Source: an uncultured Bacteroidota bacterium
GTDB taxonomy: Bacteria; Bacteroidota; Bacteroidia; Chitinophagales; Chitinophagaceae
Length of the DNA stretch: 39,176 bases
Assembly (NCBI GenBank): GCA_903835005.1
Contig: CAILLK010000017.1
Location: 1 to 39,176 of the forward strand
Direction: 5' to 3'
The position numbers and the translations under genes are program-made. This document shows positions 8,231-16,995 of this stretch, one piece after another; the first letter of the stretch is position 1; every line of letters begins with the position of its first letter. Below the pieces are notes generated by a model that did no database searches, was not told the DNA's origin, and worked only from the letters and a program-made list of their open reading frames with translations.

Positions 8231-8596
8231 TTAATAAAAGAACTGTTCAGTAATGATCTTACCCCCATTCACTTCAAACACGGCTATTTCTTCCAGTTTC
8301 ACACGGGGTTTGCCTTTAAAAGTAACGTCCCTCATCATAGAAACGCTGAAAAATTTGCCGCCTGTTACCGGTTCGCTGCATTGCTGTTCATGAATCTCTT
8401 CTATCATCTTTCGACGTGCTTCTCCCTTAGCCTTAACCGCATCCATGCCTTTGGTAAGCGTCGGAACTCCCATCGCTGCTGCATGTTCGGGCTCTTTATT
8501 TACAATATCCTGACTGTAGAGCTCCGACAGTATTTCCATCCATTTTTGCTGTTTCGCCAGCTCGTAATAGCGGCTTGCTACCTGTAGTGTTGTCAT
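8231..8596 (-). CDS. SnoaL/NTF2-like domain protein
   Basis: A 121-residue single-domain protein with the alpha+beta pattern of the SnoaL-like cone fold: helix VASRYYELAKQQKWMEILSELY, then strands ending in VKLEEIAVFEVNGGKII. Such proteins are often small hydrolases, isomerases or ligand carriers, and the function cannot be assigned here. It is divergent from an AraC regulator, with both promoters within about 60 bp, so mutual regulation is likely. Confidence 0.75.
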   Translation of the reverse strand: MTTLQVASRYYELAKQQKWMEILSELYSQDIVNKEPEHAAAMGVPTLTKGMDAVKAKGEARRKMIEEIHEQQCSEPVTGGKFFSVSMMRDVTFKGKPRVKLEEIAVFEVNGGKIITEQFFY

Positions 8597-8639
8597 AATT
8601 GTTTGTTTTTTTGTTTTAAAAGAAGAATTTTTCTGATTC

Positions 8640-8692
8640 CAAAATTATATACCCGGTAAATATGAGTAGTAGCAAAAAGTACATTAAATTTG
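8640..8692. promoter_or_regulatory. Divergent promoters, SnoaL-like gene and AraC gene
   Basis: On the minus strand TAATTTTG (8647..8640) serves the SnoaL-like gene with a leader of nearly 40 nt. On the plus strand TAAATTTG (8685..8692) serves the AraC gene at 8715. Both fit TAnnTTTG. The close back-to-back layout suits an AraC protein that controls both its own gene and its neighbour. Confidence 0.5.
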
Positions 8693-8714
8693 CTCAATAG
8701 TATTTATTTCCGGA

Positions 8715-9635
8715 ATGGACGCATTAAGTGATGTTTTAGATAGTTTGAAGTTGAAGGCTGTAGTGTATCAGAAGGCCCGTTCCACTGCACAGTGGGGCGT
8801 TGCGGTGGCGCAAGATCAATATTCACAGTTCTGGAGGCTTTTAAAAGGTACCTGCTATATAAGCATCCCGGGAGAGGACCTGATTAGAATGAATGAGGGT
8901 GATTTTGTTTTGGTGCCTCATGGTGCAGCGCACCGCATCATGGGTCAACCAGGAAATGCATGTGTTCCCGCTGCTCATTATGTAAGATCCCTTCAGAGCG
9001 GGAATCCTTTATTTCAGGGTAATGACGAAGAAACATTGTTAATCGGAGGACATTTTGAATTTACATCGACGATAATACATCCTTTTGTGCAGTCGTTGCC
9101 AAAGGCGATAAGCATCATTAACATGGAAGGCGAAATCAGTTTGTGGCTGGAGCAGGCTGCCAAGTTTATGAATGACGAGCTGAATACAGGCAGAGCGGGT
9201 AGTAATAGCATTTTAGGGCGCCTGGCGGAGATTGTATTTATACTGATCATCCGCACCTATATAGAAACGTCGGACATTAGGCCTGGTTTTCTCCATGCTT
9301 TTAAAGATACAAGGATCAGCGCTTCTCTAAATTTTATGCATGCTGCTATTGATAAAGAATGGACATTAAACCAACTGGCAGTTACTGCCGGCATGTCCCG
9401 TAGCTTGTATTGCAAAGAATTTAAGCGGTTAACAGGTGAAACTCCATTTTCCTATCTAACCAACCTGCGTATATTAAAATCAAAGGAGTTATTATTGCGA
9501 AGCAAAGAAAATATCAGTGAAATTGCCATTAAAGTGGGTTATCTGTCTGAGGCGGCGTTTAACCGGTTATTCAAATCAAAAGTTGGTGTAACTCCGGCGG
9601 TCTACCGAAGAAGGGTTCTTTTGAGTACTGATTAA
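8715..9635 (+). CDS. AraC family regulator with cupin sensor domain
   Basis: A 306-residue regulator with an N-terminal AraC-type cupin domain (about 10-190): sequence such as YISIPGEDLIRMNEGDFV and VPHGAAHRIM is the usual AraC cupin core. The C-terminus (about 205-300) has two helix-turn-helix motifs, including WTLNQLAVTAGMSRSLYCKE and the signature ISEIAIKVGYLSEAAFNRLF. It faces away from the SnoaL-like gene. It differs from the other AraC protein in the window and is not an obvious tandem duplicate. Confidence 0.9.
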   Translation: MDALSDVLDSLKLKAVVYQKARSTAQWGVAVAQDQYSQFWRLLKGTCYISIPGEDLIRMNEGDFVLVPHGAAHRIMGQPGNACVPAAHYVRSLQSGNPLFQGNDEETLLIGGHFEFTSTIIHPFVQSLPKAISIINMEGEISLWLEQAAKFMNDELNTGRAGSNSILGRLAEIVFILIIRTYIETSDIRPGFLHAFKDTRISASLNFMHAAIDKEWTLNQLAVTAGMSRSLYCKEFKRLTGETPFSYLTNLRILKSKELLLRSKENISEIAIKVGYLSEAAFNRLFKSKVGVTPAVYRRRVLLSTD

Positions 9636-9678
9636 AGATTGCAGATGGTATTCTTTTGCCGATTCTTTCAGATACATT

Positions 9679-10200
9679 TTAACCCTGGCTTCTGAACTCC
9701 AGCGGTAAATCTTTCATAAATCCCTCCGGATCATTGGGTGTAATGACGATCCTATTGTTGTTTTGCATTTCAATTATAATGTAGTTCCGTCGCTGGGTGC
9801 AATACCAGCTCATGCTGCCCATTTTCTTGTTCCAATACTTGCCGGTGTAGCCAAACAGGCCACCGTTGCCAAAGGTGCGGAGCACACCTTTCATATCCTC
9901 CGGATCCGGGATACTGATACTTTTAATGTCTGTAAACAAAAACGTGGGAGGATTGATTCTCCGGTGAATGGTAATTCCGGTTCCTGTTATTTCAGCTGAT
10001 ACCGGCATGAGCAGGTACATTGCAGTTGTTAGTATGATCAGTATCACGGGCCCCGCCAAAATGCCAATCAATGCTGCGGGGTCTTTTCCTGACCTGAGAA
10101 AGGCAGAATAGCCAATTGCAGAAGGGAGTATCATTACGGCAACTACAATCCAGGTTATGATCTTTGATAATTTATCGGTTGAAAACAGGTAATTGTGCAT
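9679..10200 (-). CDS. Membrane-anchored PH-like domain protein
   Basis: A 173-residue protein with two membrane helices (about 14-34 and 43-66) followed by a soluble beta domain (about 70-170) that resembles bacterial PH domains: ITIHRRINPPTFLFTDIKSI, FGYTGKYWNKKMG and YIIIEMQNNNRIVITPNDPE. It is the last gene of a four-gene minus-strand operon, 17 bp after the hydrolase. The function is unknown; such proteins are usually inner-membrane proteins with the PH domain in the cytoplasm. Confidence 0.65.
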   Translation of the reverse strand: MHNYLFSTDKLSKIITWIVVAVMILPSAIGYSAFLRSGKDPAALIGILAGPVILIILTTAMYLLMPVSAEITGTGITIHRRINPPTFLFTDIKSISIPDPEDMKGVLRTFGNGGLFGYTGKYWNKKMGSMSWYCTQRRNYIIIEMQNNNRIVITPNDPEGFMKDLPLEFRSQG

Positions 10201-10217
10201 GGTAAATTGTTATTGGT

Positions 10218-11489
10218 TTATTTGGAATGGTTTATGAATGTAACAAGCTCAGGTATAAATCCGGGGCTTAAGGGTAATTCCGGTTTGTTGTAAGTGGCAA
10301 AGTTTTGCTCCCTGTCGGCAGGGGCTTGTTTCAGTATATGGTTCATACCCGGCACACGCAGCAACAAAGCTTTGGGTTGAGCCTTCTTCAGCATTTTTGC
10401 ATCCTCCACGCTTATCTGAAGATCATTGGTACCCTGTATTATCATCACAGGTATTTTCAGCTTTTTAATTTCGGTCTGCGGATTATATTTAAAACACGAG
10501 CGTAAATAAGGTTGCACAGAAGTATGAAAAAGATTGTTAAGTAAAGGTGGTACATCTTTAACTATATACCCTTGCCTGATGCTGTCTGAAATAACTTTTG
10601 CCTTATCCGCCATTTCAGCCGACTGGGCGCGGATCTGCTTATCAATTACTTTATCCATTGTCTCTCCCATGCCTGAAATGGATATATAGGCTGTTGCATT
10701 TTCTCTCAGCGCTGCAATCATGCCTATCAGGGAACCTTCGCTATGACCCGCCACAAAAACACCTGTAAAGCGAGCGTCATTTTTTAGCATTTTTATTATA
10801 GCCGCAGCATCATTAATATAATCATCCAGCCTCAGGCTTTCTTCGCCTTTGAGGGCAGGGGCGCTTTCGCCAATTCCCCGTTTATCAAATCGCAGACAGG
10901 CTATTCCGGCTTTGTTCAGTGAGTCGGCAAGCATAATAAACGCATTCGATTTTAAGCCCAGCGCACTGTTGCAATCCCTGTCGGTAGGGCCGGAACCTGA
11001 AATAATTAATACTACCGGCACTTTCCTGGAGACATCGGGCAGGGTGAGTGTGCCGTAAATATTGCCTGTTGCTGATTTATAAATGAAGTTTGAAGGTTCT
11101 TTTTTAGTGGTATCTTTTGTTGATTCTTCTTTATGGGGTAAGAACCGGAATGTTTCCAGTTTATTATCTGACGTGAGTTCAACCAGCATCGTTAATGTAA
11201 TTCTCTGAAACATGCTTTTGTAGGTTGCCATTCCTCCATCCTCATGTAATTTTTCAATGGTCAGCAGTTGGCCATACTGCTTATATATCCCTGTAAATGC
11301 CTGAGATGCTTTTTCGGGTGTAAGTGAGGCTTTCCCTTTTTCGGAGAACATGTTGTATATGCTGTCAATCTGTTGCTGGTTGTAGAAGCCCCGGAATTTT
11401 GCGACAGCGACATCAGTGTTGTTATTGCTTTGGGCATTGGCAGAAGTAATCAGCATAATAATCAGTATTGACAGCATTAATCTCCTCAT
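10218..11489 (-). CDS. Exported alpha/beta hydrolase with N-terminal DUF3887
   Basis: A 423-residue exported protein. Residues 1-20 form a signal peptide ending in SANAQ. Residues about 25-115 look like DUF3887, a domain often placed before serine hydrolases. The hydrolase domain (about 140-420) has the nucleophile elbow GHSEG with Ser250, the LRFDKRGIGES segment, a GSGPTD oxyanion strand, an Asp candidate in GTNDLQI and a His in PGMNHIL. The substrate is probably an ester but is not defined. It begins 3 bp after the Yip1-like gene and so belongs to the DUF2089 operon. Confidence 0.85.
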   Translation of the reverse strand: MRRLMLSILIIMLITSANAQSNNNTDVAVAKFRGFYNQQQIDSIYNMFSEKGKASLTPEKASQAFTGIYKQYGQLLTIEKLHEDGGMATYKSMFQRITLTMLVELTSDNKLETFRFLPHKEESTKDTTKKEPSNFIYKSATGNIYGTLTLPDVSRKVPVVLIISGSGPTDRDCNSALGLKSNAFIMLADSLNKAGIACLRFDKRGIGESAPALKGEESLRLDDYINDAAAIIKMLKNDARFTGVFVAGHSEGSLIGMIAALRENATAYISISGMGETMDKVIDKQIRAQSAEMADKAKVISDSIRQGYIVKDVPPLLNNLFHTSVQPYLRSCFKYNPQTEIKKLKIPVMIIQGTNDLQISVEDAKMLKKAQPKALLLRVPGMNHILKQAPADREQNFATYNKPELPLSPGFIPELVTFINHSK

Positions 11490-11492
11490 TAC

Positions 11493-12062
11493 TTAAGATT
11501 TTAAGAGTATAAAGTGGAAAATTATTTTTGAAATTATTTCAGCAATTAGAAGGCATACAATGAATACTCCTGTAGCTTTATTTCCTTTAAGATTGCAGGA
11601 GATACTGAATGCATTGTACATCAGGGCCACAAACCAAACCAGTATGATAAGCATTAAAAATGCCCCGACAATAAAGACAAAGCCTATAGAGTTGATAATA
11701 TCCTGTATTGATCCGTTTTCAGGCAGTGAGGGTATAAAACAAACATCTATAATCACTGCAATTATCCATACCCAACGAGCCAGCGCCATTGTGCCCGCCA
11801 CATCAATAAGCCTTACAGATGATCTCGAGAATATACGGCCGGCTATATAAAACACGAGTGTGGCACAACCCCAGTCTATAAACTGATCAGCAAAATAAAA
11901 CCAGATTGGCGTTTCCCGCCCGCTGTGCAAGTCTATAACTCCGTCGAAATGAACTTTGTTAAAGTGCCCTATAAAAGCCGTAAGCAGCATTACCGCCCAA
12001 CCAAATATCAGAGACCTGGCTCCGGCAATGTAAATAAACGGATTAAAGAGCCATTTTTTCAT
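11493..12062 (-). CDS. Yip1-like multi-pass membrane protein
   Basis: A 189-residue protein with about five membrane segments and a layout like bacterial Yip1-domain proteins: N-terminal MKKWLFNPFIYI lead, then helices near 19-32, 56-72, 88-106, 126-150 and 163-185. The role is unknown. Its ATG overlaps the stop of the DUF2089 gene by four bases (ATGA), so its translation is coupled to that regulator. Confidence 0.6.
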   Translation of the reverse strand: MKKWLFNPFIYIAGARSLIFGWAVMLLTAFIGHFNKVHFDGVIDLHSGRETPIWFYFADQFIDWGCATLVFYIAGRIFSRSSVRLIDVAGTMALARWVWIIAVIIDVCFIPSLPENGSIQDIINSIGFVFIVGAFLMLIILVWFVALMYNAFSISCNLKGNKATGVFIVCLLIAEIISKIIFHFILLKS

Positions 12063-12349
12063 CTGGTTTGATTTGGGTTTTTCTGTATGTTTTCAATTTT
12101 ACCAATAATATCATCGAGCAGGTTTCTTACCGTGGGGTAGCTGAGGCCAAGGTTCTGCGCCATGATTTTGAGGCTGCCACTGCACTTCACAAAATTGATA
12201 ATAAAATCCTGTTCCTGCCGGGTAAGGCTGGCCAGCAGTGGCAGGCTGAAGATACCGGATACTTCAGTCTGGCATTTCTCACATACCAGGCATTTTACTC
12301 TAAGTGTGCCGGAGCAACTGGGGCAGATATGGGGCAGGTTTTTTTGCAT
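12059..12349 (-). CDS. DUF2089 zinc-ribbon/HTH regulator
   Basis: A 96-residue protein with an N-terminal zinc ribbon (CPSC and CLVCEKC cysteines) and a C-terminal helix-turn-helix, KIMAQNLGLSYPTVRNLLDD. This matches DUF2089, a family of small putative transcription factors. It heads an operon with the Yip1-like, hydrolase and PH-like genes. The frame is open to a TTG at 12361, but that codon sits inside the -7 box, so the ATG at 12349 is the start. The near absence of a leader suggests leaderless translation. Confidence 0.85.
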   Translation of the reverse strand: MQKNLPHICPSCSGTLRVKCLVCEKCQTEVSGIFSLPLLASLTRQEQDFIINFVKCSGSLKIMAQNLGLSYPTVRNLLDDIIGKIENIQKNPNQTR

Positions 12350-12358
12350 AATATTCAA

Positions 12359-12366
12359 CAAAGGTA
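12359..12366 (-). promoter_or_regulatory. -7 promoter element of the DUF2089 operon
   Basis: TACCTTTG on the minus strand, 9 nt before the ATG at 12349. It excludes the TTG start at 12361. No clear -33 element was found. Confidence 0.5.
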
Positions 12367-12455
12367 AAACGGTTTTTAATAAAATTTAGTATTTGTTGAA
12401 GAAAAATTATTTTATTCTAGCAAAAAGTTGATTTTATTATCAGAAATTTAAGAAA

Positions 12456-12563
12456 ATGAATATTCTGCTAAAATCATTTATTGATAGAATTCAATTTGAA
12501 AAGAGGGTATCCCGAATAAGTAGTTTCAGTGCTGAGGAATTAATTTTATTAAATAATCTATAA
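12456..12563 (+). CDS. Possible 35-residue small ORF
   Basis: Within the AT-rich gap 12367-12710 an ATG frame encodes a 35-residue peptide, MNILLKSFIDRIQFEK then RVSRISSFSAEELILLNNL, ending in TAA. The composition is protein-like (amphipathic helix, no rare runs), unlike the surrounding AT-rich sequence. No promoter of the TAnnTTTG type was seen directly upstream and no family was recognised, so it may be chance. Confidence 0.25.
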   Translation: MNILLKSFIDRIQFEKRVSRISSFSAEELILLNNL

Positions 12564-12710
12564 ACAGATGTATCTATTAAGAATCGTTAGTAGTTTATTT
12601 ATGTGTAACCAATGAAATTTACTATAAAAAATTTGAATAATTCAAATTGTATTGTAAATTCAGGCTATAAATTACAATCAAACCGCAAATATTCCACTCA
12701 AACAAATAAA

Positions 12711-12736
12711 GGGGCACTGATATTAATCAGTGTCCC
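12711..12736 (-). terminator. Rho-independent terminator of the AsmA-like gene
   Basis: An 11-bp stem (GGGGCACTGAT paired with ATCAGTGTCCC, one G-U pair) and a 4-nt loop, followed on the minus strand by TTTATTT. It lies 36 bp after the stop of the AsmA-like gene. Confidence 0.75.
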
Positions 12737-12771
12737 TTCTCTATTTTCTGGCCAAAATTTATTCAGGTTCT

Positions 12772-15700
12772 TTAGTCTTCATTGTCTGCGGTTTCCTGCA
12801 GCTCATCTTCCTTCTTTCCCTTGCCCAGGCTTATCTTTGGTTTGTCCTCAGTACCTGTAATGGTCATAGGGATACCAATGAGGCCCATTGGTGGTAGCCC
12901 AAGCCTGAACTTCAGGTTCAGTTCGTTATTAAAGCTCACCTGACCGCTGAACTTTGCACGGAATATCGCCATCCTCATTTTGGTTTGCTCTATGGTAATA
13001 ATGTTATTGGCTATGGTTGTTTTTAAATTCACCTTGCTCACATCAGAGTTGCTGCCCAGGCTGTCTTTGCCGGTTTCTTTACCTATGGCGCTGAACAGCT
13101 TAAAGCCTTTCATTTTTATTTTCTCGGCTGTAAGTACACCTCCGCCTTTGAGTGAAGGATATACAGGCGTCATACCTGCATTAAGGTTGCCGCCCAGCTT
13201 ATAGTCGAGCGATATTAAACCTTCAGCGCTGGAGGCCGATGTGGCCATATCGTGAAACAATTTGATTTTGGTATAAGCCTTATGAATATCAAAATTGTTG
13301 GCCACAATATGATAAATGAACTTAGCTTTTTTGGGTGTAATGCTGGTATAATCGCCTTCCATTGTTACCGGGGCATCAATGATTGTAAAGCCTGTTTCTT
13401 TAAATGCCAGCACGCCATGGCTGATGGTAAGATTCCCTTTTGCATCAGTAAGCAGGATGTCGGTATACTTCAGCTTCTTTACATTGGCGGTAAAGGTGAG
13501 GTCGAGATTGGAGGGTACAATAATCACGCTGGTTGTAGCAGGTGCTGTTGCAGGTGCAGGTGTGGCCGCTGAAGTTTTCGCAACTGGTTTTGTAGTATCG
13601 GTTACCAGCATAAAATCATCGGCCACTATCTGGTCGCTGCTGAGGTCGAAATTGCCTTTCAGCACCGAGCCCGGCTTCAGGATATAATCTATCACATTGC
13701 TTACTGTGCCGTTAAGCACAAATACCGAATTGCCGTATTTTGCAATGAGCGTATCGAGTTGCATTTTATCCTGTTTGAAGCTAAACACACCCCTGGGTAT
13801 ATAAAATGGTTTGGGGTACAGGTCCATTGTGGCAGTAACATCCTTAATCTTAAAAGACCCTTTATTAAACAGCTTATCATAATGCCCGGCTGTTGCATCG
13901 GCCTGTTTGCCCTTCATGGTCAGGTTTGCGTTGATGATACCGGTTACGTTATAACCTTTGATGGCGAATACCTGGTAAATCTTACCCAGGTCCAGTATGC
14001 CCTGTGCTTTGATTTTGTAGTCAAGGTTTGTAAAATCTTTAAGATCAGCGTTTATCGAGAAAGGTTCATTCTCCAGGCTGAAGGTAATGGGCTGGACAGA
14101 TACGTTCAGGCCCTTCAGATCGCCGGTTTTATCTACCAGGGTAGTATTGATTTCAATATCCTGTATAGGGTGGGGGTAATACTTGGTTTGTATATAGCCA
14201 TGGTGCATGGTTATCTGGCCGTCTACCAGGGGGTATTGCTTCCTGGCCGGCAGGTAGTTGCCTTTGGCCCTGATGTCGGCTACCAGGTCGCCCTTCATCT
14301 CCAGGCTATCTATAGGGTACATTTTTTTGAGGTCTTCCAGATGGATATTTGCCTGCAGGGCAGCATCTATAGCATACTTCGATAGGTCAGTGAGTTTAAA
14401 GCTACCTTTCAGATAGTTATTCAGTGAAGTAACATTCAGGCTATCAACAGATAACGTGATATGCTTATACTCATTGTCGGTACATTCAGCCTGCATATTG
14501 AAGCTGATATTGCTGATGGCTTCGGGCAATTTGCTGTACTTAAAATAACCACCTCTGAAACTTGACTGAAGAGTAAACTTCGGAATACTGCTTATAACTG
14601 TATCCATTTTATGCTTTGGCCCCTCAACAACCTTTGTTGCGTACCTGCCCTCAGCCAGCATACGCATTTTGTATTTCCCCTTCACATGAAAAGGTTTCAG
14701 CCCAATGGCATTATCCCATTTCTCCAGGTCTATTTCTGAGTTTACTTTGGCATATACATCCGGAACCTTCAATCCTTTCACCTTCACCACAGAGCTCAGA
14801 AAGCCATCGGCAATATTGAAATACAGCGAGTCAATATTTACAGCCATGCTGTCGGGATTAAGGCCGGGCAGCGCTGCCGAGAAATCGAGGTATAAATTTT
14901 TGACCGGGGATGGCGATTTATCATTGGCTATATAGCCATTCCTGATTTTGCAGCTCATGGACAAATTGGGGGCAATACTGTCTTTAGCTACATATTTTCC
15001 TGCCAGTGTCATCTGTATTTCACCTGTGCCATTTATCTCCGTTTTTTCAAGCATTTTCTGGTATTCCGGAGGTAGCGCTGTTACTATTTCATCAATATCT
15101 TTTTCGTGTGAATCTATATTGAAACTCATTTCATAACCATCTTTGATAAAGCCAAACCTGCCAATGAATTCCACAGGCAGCTGGTTGATCATAAGATCGT
15201 TTTTCTGGAATACAAAAGTCAGCGATTTGGTATCTATCTGGGTTACCAAGTCGGCATTGATTTTTTTGCCCAGCACGAAAGCCTGCTTGTTGAAATAGAA
15301 ATCGAGCGATTGTATTTCACAATGGGTGTTGAGATCAAACACATCCTTGGTCAGGTCGCCGCTGCCCATATACTTGAACCCGCGGGCAATGATGGTCATG
15401 GGCAGCGACTGGTCGTTATATACCAACCGGCTGTTGTCTATTTCAATCCTGCTGATGCCCAGCGATGCGCCGCCATTGGTGTCTGTTGTGGCAGTTGCTT
15501 TTTGTGCTGATGGTTTGTATATATTATAGTTAGCTCTGCCCTGGCTATCGGTCTGAATATTAAAATAGGCCTCGTTGAGGTAAATTTTATTGATTTTTAT
15601 TTTACTCTTAAAAACCGAAGGCACATCTATGCCCAGGGTAATCTGCTTAGCTGCAATCAGCGTATCTTTTTCAAACGGCGCGCTGCCCTTAAGGGTTACA

Positions 15701-15927
15701 TCATACAAGGATAAAGAAAGGGCAGGGAAATGCTTGAAAAACGACAGCCGGGTTCGGGAGAATTCTATATGCCCGTTGATATTCTGGTTGGCCCACTCAT
15801 CTATTTTGCGGTTAATAGGCCCGGGGAAAAGGTAGGGAATAATAAACATCAGCAGCAACACACTCAGCAGTGTAATGCCCGTTATTTTGAGGGTCCGTTT
15901 TATTATTTTTTTGGGAGTTATTTTCAT
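12772..15927 (-). CDS. AsmA-family protein, large envelope protein
   Basis: A 1051-residue protein anchored by one N-terminal membrane helix (about 15-33), followed by a very long beta-rich periplasmic region. The start, with the helix then GPINRKIDEWANQN and then FFKHFPALSLSLYDVTL, is the AsmA N-terminal pattern, and the C-terminal part (about 780-1030) resembles the AsmA_2 region. Relatives of this class (AsmA, TamB, YhdP) are implicated in moving phospholipids to, or maintaining, the outer membrane. An Ala/Pro/Thr linker lies near 785-800. The gene stands alone, with its own terminator and a near-consensus TACCTTTA box near 16005. Confidence 0.85.
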   Translation of the reverse strand: MKITPKKIIKRTLKITGITLLSVLLLMFIIPYLFPGPINRKIDEWANQNINGHIEFSRTRLSFFKHFPALSLSLYDVTLKGSAPFEKDTLIAAKQITLGIDVPSVFKSKIKINKIYLNEAYFNIQTDSQGRANYNIYKPSAQKATATTDTNGGASLGISRIEIDNSRLVYNDQSLPMTIIARGFKYMGSGDLTKDVFDLNTHCEIQSLDFYFNKQAFVLGKKINADLVTQIDTKSLTFVFQKNDLMINQLPVEFIGRFGFIKDGYEMSFNIDSHEKDIDEIVTALPPEYQKMLEKTEINGTGEIQMTLAGKYVAKDSIAPNLSMSCKIRNGYIANDKSPSPVKNLYLDFSAALPGLNPDSMAVNIDSLYFNIADGFLSSVVKVKGLKVPDVYAKVNSEIDLEKWDNAIGLKPFHVKGKYKMRMLAEGRYATKVVEGPKHKMDTVISSIPKFTLQSSFRGGYFKYSKLPEAISNISFNMQAECTDNEYKHITLSVDSLNVTSLNNYLKGSFKLTDLSKYAIDAALQANIHLEDLKKMYPIDSLEMKGDLVADIRAKGNYLPARKQYPLVDGQITMHHGYIQTKYYPHPIQDIEINTTLVDKTGDLKGLNVSVQPITFSLENEPFSINADLKDFTNLDYKIKAQGILDLGKIYQVFAIKGYNVTGIINANLTMKGKQADATAGHYDKLFNKGSFKIKDVTATMDLYPKPFYIPRGVFSFKQDKMQLDTLIAKYGNSVFVLNGTVSNVIDYILKPGSVLKGNFDLSSDQIVADDFMLVTDTTKPVAKTSAATPAPATAPATTSVIIVPSNLDLTFTANVKKLKYTDILLTDAKGNLTISHGVLAFKETGFTIIDAPVTMEGDYTSITPKKAKFIYHIVANNFDIHKAYTKIKLFHDMATSASSAEGLISLDYKLGGNLNAGMTPVYPSLKGGGVLTAEKIKMKGFKLFSAIGKETGKDSLGSNSDVSKVNLKTTIANNIITIEQTKMRMAIFRAKFSGQVSFNNELNLKFRLGLPPMGLIGIPMTITGTEDKPKISLGKGKKEDELQETADNED

Positions 15928-16090
15928 CTGATTGTCTTTAATATGAATATGCTGCTTTAAATTTCGTTTAATGAAACAGTATTACTGAAACTTATGTAAT
16001 AAAGGTAAGGCAAATCTATATTTTAGTGTATAGTAGTGTGTATCTGCGGGCAAAAGTAATTAAAAAGTAATAGCCCTGATTGGCTGTTAG

Positions 16091-16342
16091 TCTATTGAAT
16101 ATATTTCAAATTCTCCTACAGATATTCATTTTCGCATACCAGATAAGCCCAATGGAGTTAAATATGAAGTGCCATTAGCTTACCCAAGGGGTAATTACTT
16201 TCAAATTAAACCAAATCAGGAGTCTATAAACACCCATGAGTGTAATACAGAAACGATGCATGTAAATGTGGCTGGCTTACCCTGTGGCATCTACTTTATA
16301 AAAATAAACGGTAGTGAAATGCGGCGGTTTGTAAAGGAGTAG
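16091..16342 (+). pseudogene. Relic of a T9SS-exported protein, C-terminus only
   Basis: An open plus-strand frame with no plausible start runs to TAG (16340..16342) and ends in GLPCGIYFIKINGSEMRRFV plus KE, the hallmark end of a type A T9SS sorting domain. The upstream residues (KYEVPLAYPRGNYFQIKP) fit the earlier strands of such a domain. A TAG at 16088 cuts off any N-terminal part. It is the tail of a secreted protein whose body has been lost. It lies just upstream of the RelE/ParE pair. Confidence 0.65.
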
Positions 16343-16457
16343 CGCTCTTGTTTTTGTGACCAATAGGCCAATTTACAAAATCACTGTCTTCTCCATAATA
16401 TGAAGTCAAATAGTTGACCGAATTCTCAAAATTCATTAACTTCGTAAAAAATACTCT

Positions 16458-16679
16458 ATGCAGGAAACATATCATATTCGCATCAAAAAAGAATATGCAG
16501 CGGCTATAATTGAAGACCTGCAAAAAAATGACGCTGTAGAATTGTTGCCCGAAGAAAAAAACTTCTCAGTACCTCAATGGCAGATTGATGAGGTGCGCAA
16601 AAGTAAAGAATATTACCGCCTGCATCCTGATGAATTAATTGGATGGGATGAAGCCTGGAAACTGATAAAGACTGACTGA
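16458..16679 (+). CDS. Antitoxin of a RelE/ParE-type pair
   Basis: A 73-residue protein with a short beta/helix N-terminus (YHIRIKKEYAAAIIEDLQ) and an acidic C-terminus with VPQWQIDEVRKSKEYYRLHP and WDEAWKLI, the usual pattern of small addiction-module antitoxins that wrap a RelE/ParE toxin. Its TGA overlaps the toxin's ATG by one base. A TAACTTCG box, one mismatch from the -7 consensus, lies about 19 nt before the start. Confidence 0.8.
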   Translation: MQETYHIRIKKEYAAAIIEDLQKNDAVELLPEEKNFSVPQWQIDEVRKSKEYYRLHPDELIGWDEAWKLIKTD

Positions 16680-16978
16680 TGCTGTTATTTCAATTAGCCT
16701 TTACAAAAGCCGCAACTACTCAAATACAAGCCGCAGTTGATTATTACAACGACTTGCAGCAAGGTTTGGGAAAAAGGTTCAAGCAGGATCTAAAACACCA
16801 GTTAGGTTTAGTAAGAAAACATCCATTTACTAGGGCAATAAGGTACGATGATGTACGGTTTGCAGTATTGGATAGTTTTCCATTTGCAGCCCATTATAAT
16901 ATCGAAGATAACAGGATAATTGTTCATGCTGTTCATTCAATGTCTCAGGATCCGGATACTACCTGGATTAAAAAATGA
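16679..16978 (+). CDS. RelE/ParE-superfamily toxin
   Basis: A 99-residue protein of the RelE/ParE fold: an N-terminal strand (FQLAFTKAA), two helices (AVDYYNDLQQGLGKRFKQDL), and C-terminal strands RYDDVRFAVLDSFPFAAHY and IIVHAVHS then a DPDTTWIKK tail. RelE members cut mRNA on the ribosome while ParE members poison gyrase; the RFKQDL helix and the tail fit the ParE-like subgroup slightly better, but this is not decisive. No damage is visible. Confidence 0.85.
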   Translation: MLLFQLAFTKAATTQIQAAVDYYNDLQQGLGKRFKQDLKHQLGLVRKHPFTRAIRYDDVRFAVLDSFPFAAHYNIEDNRIIVHAVHSMSQDPDTTWIKK

Positions 16979-16995
16979 AATGACAATATATCACT

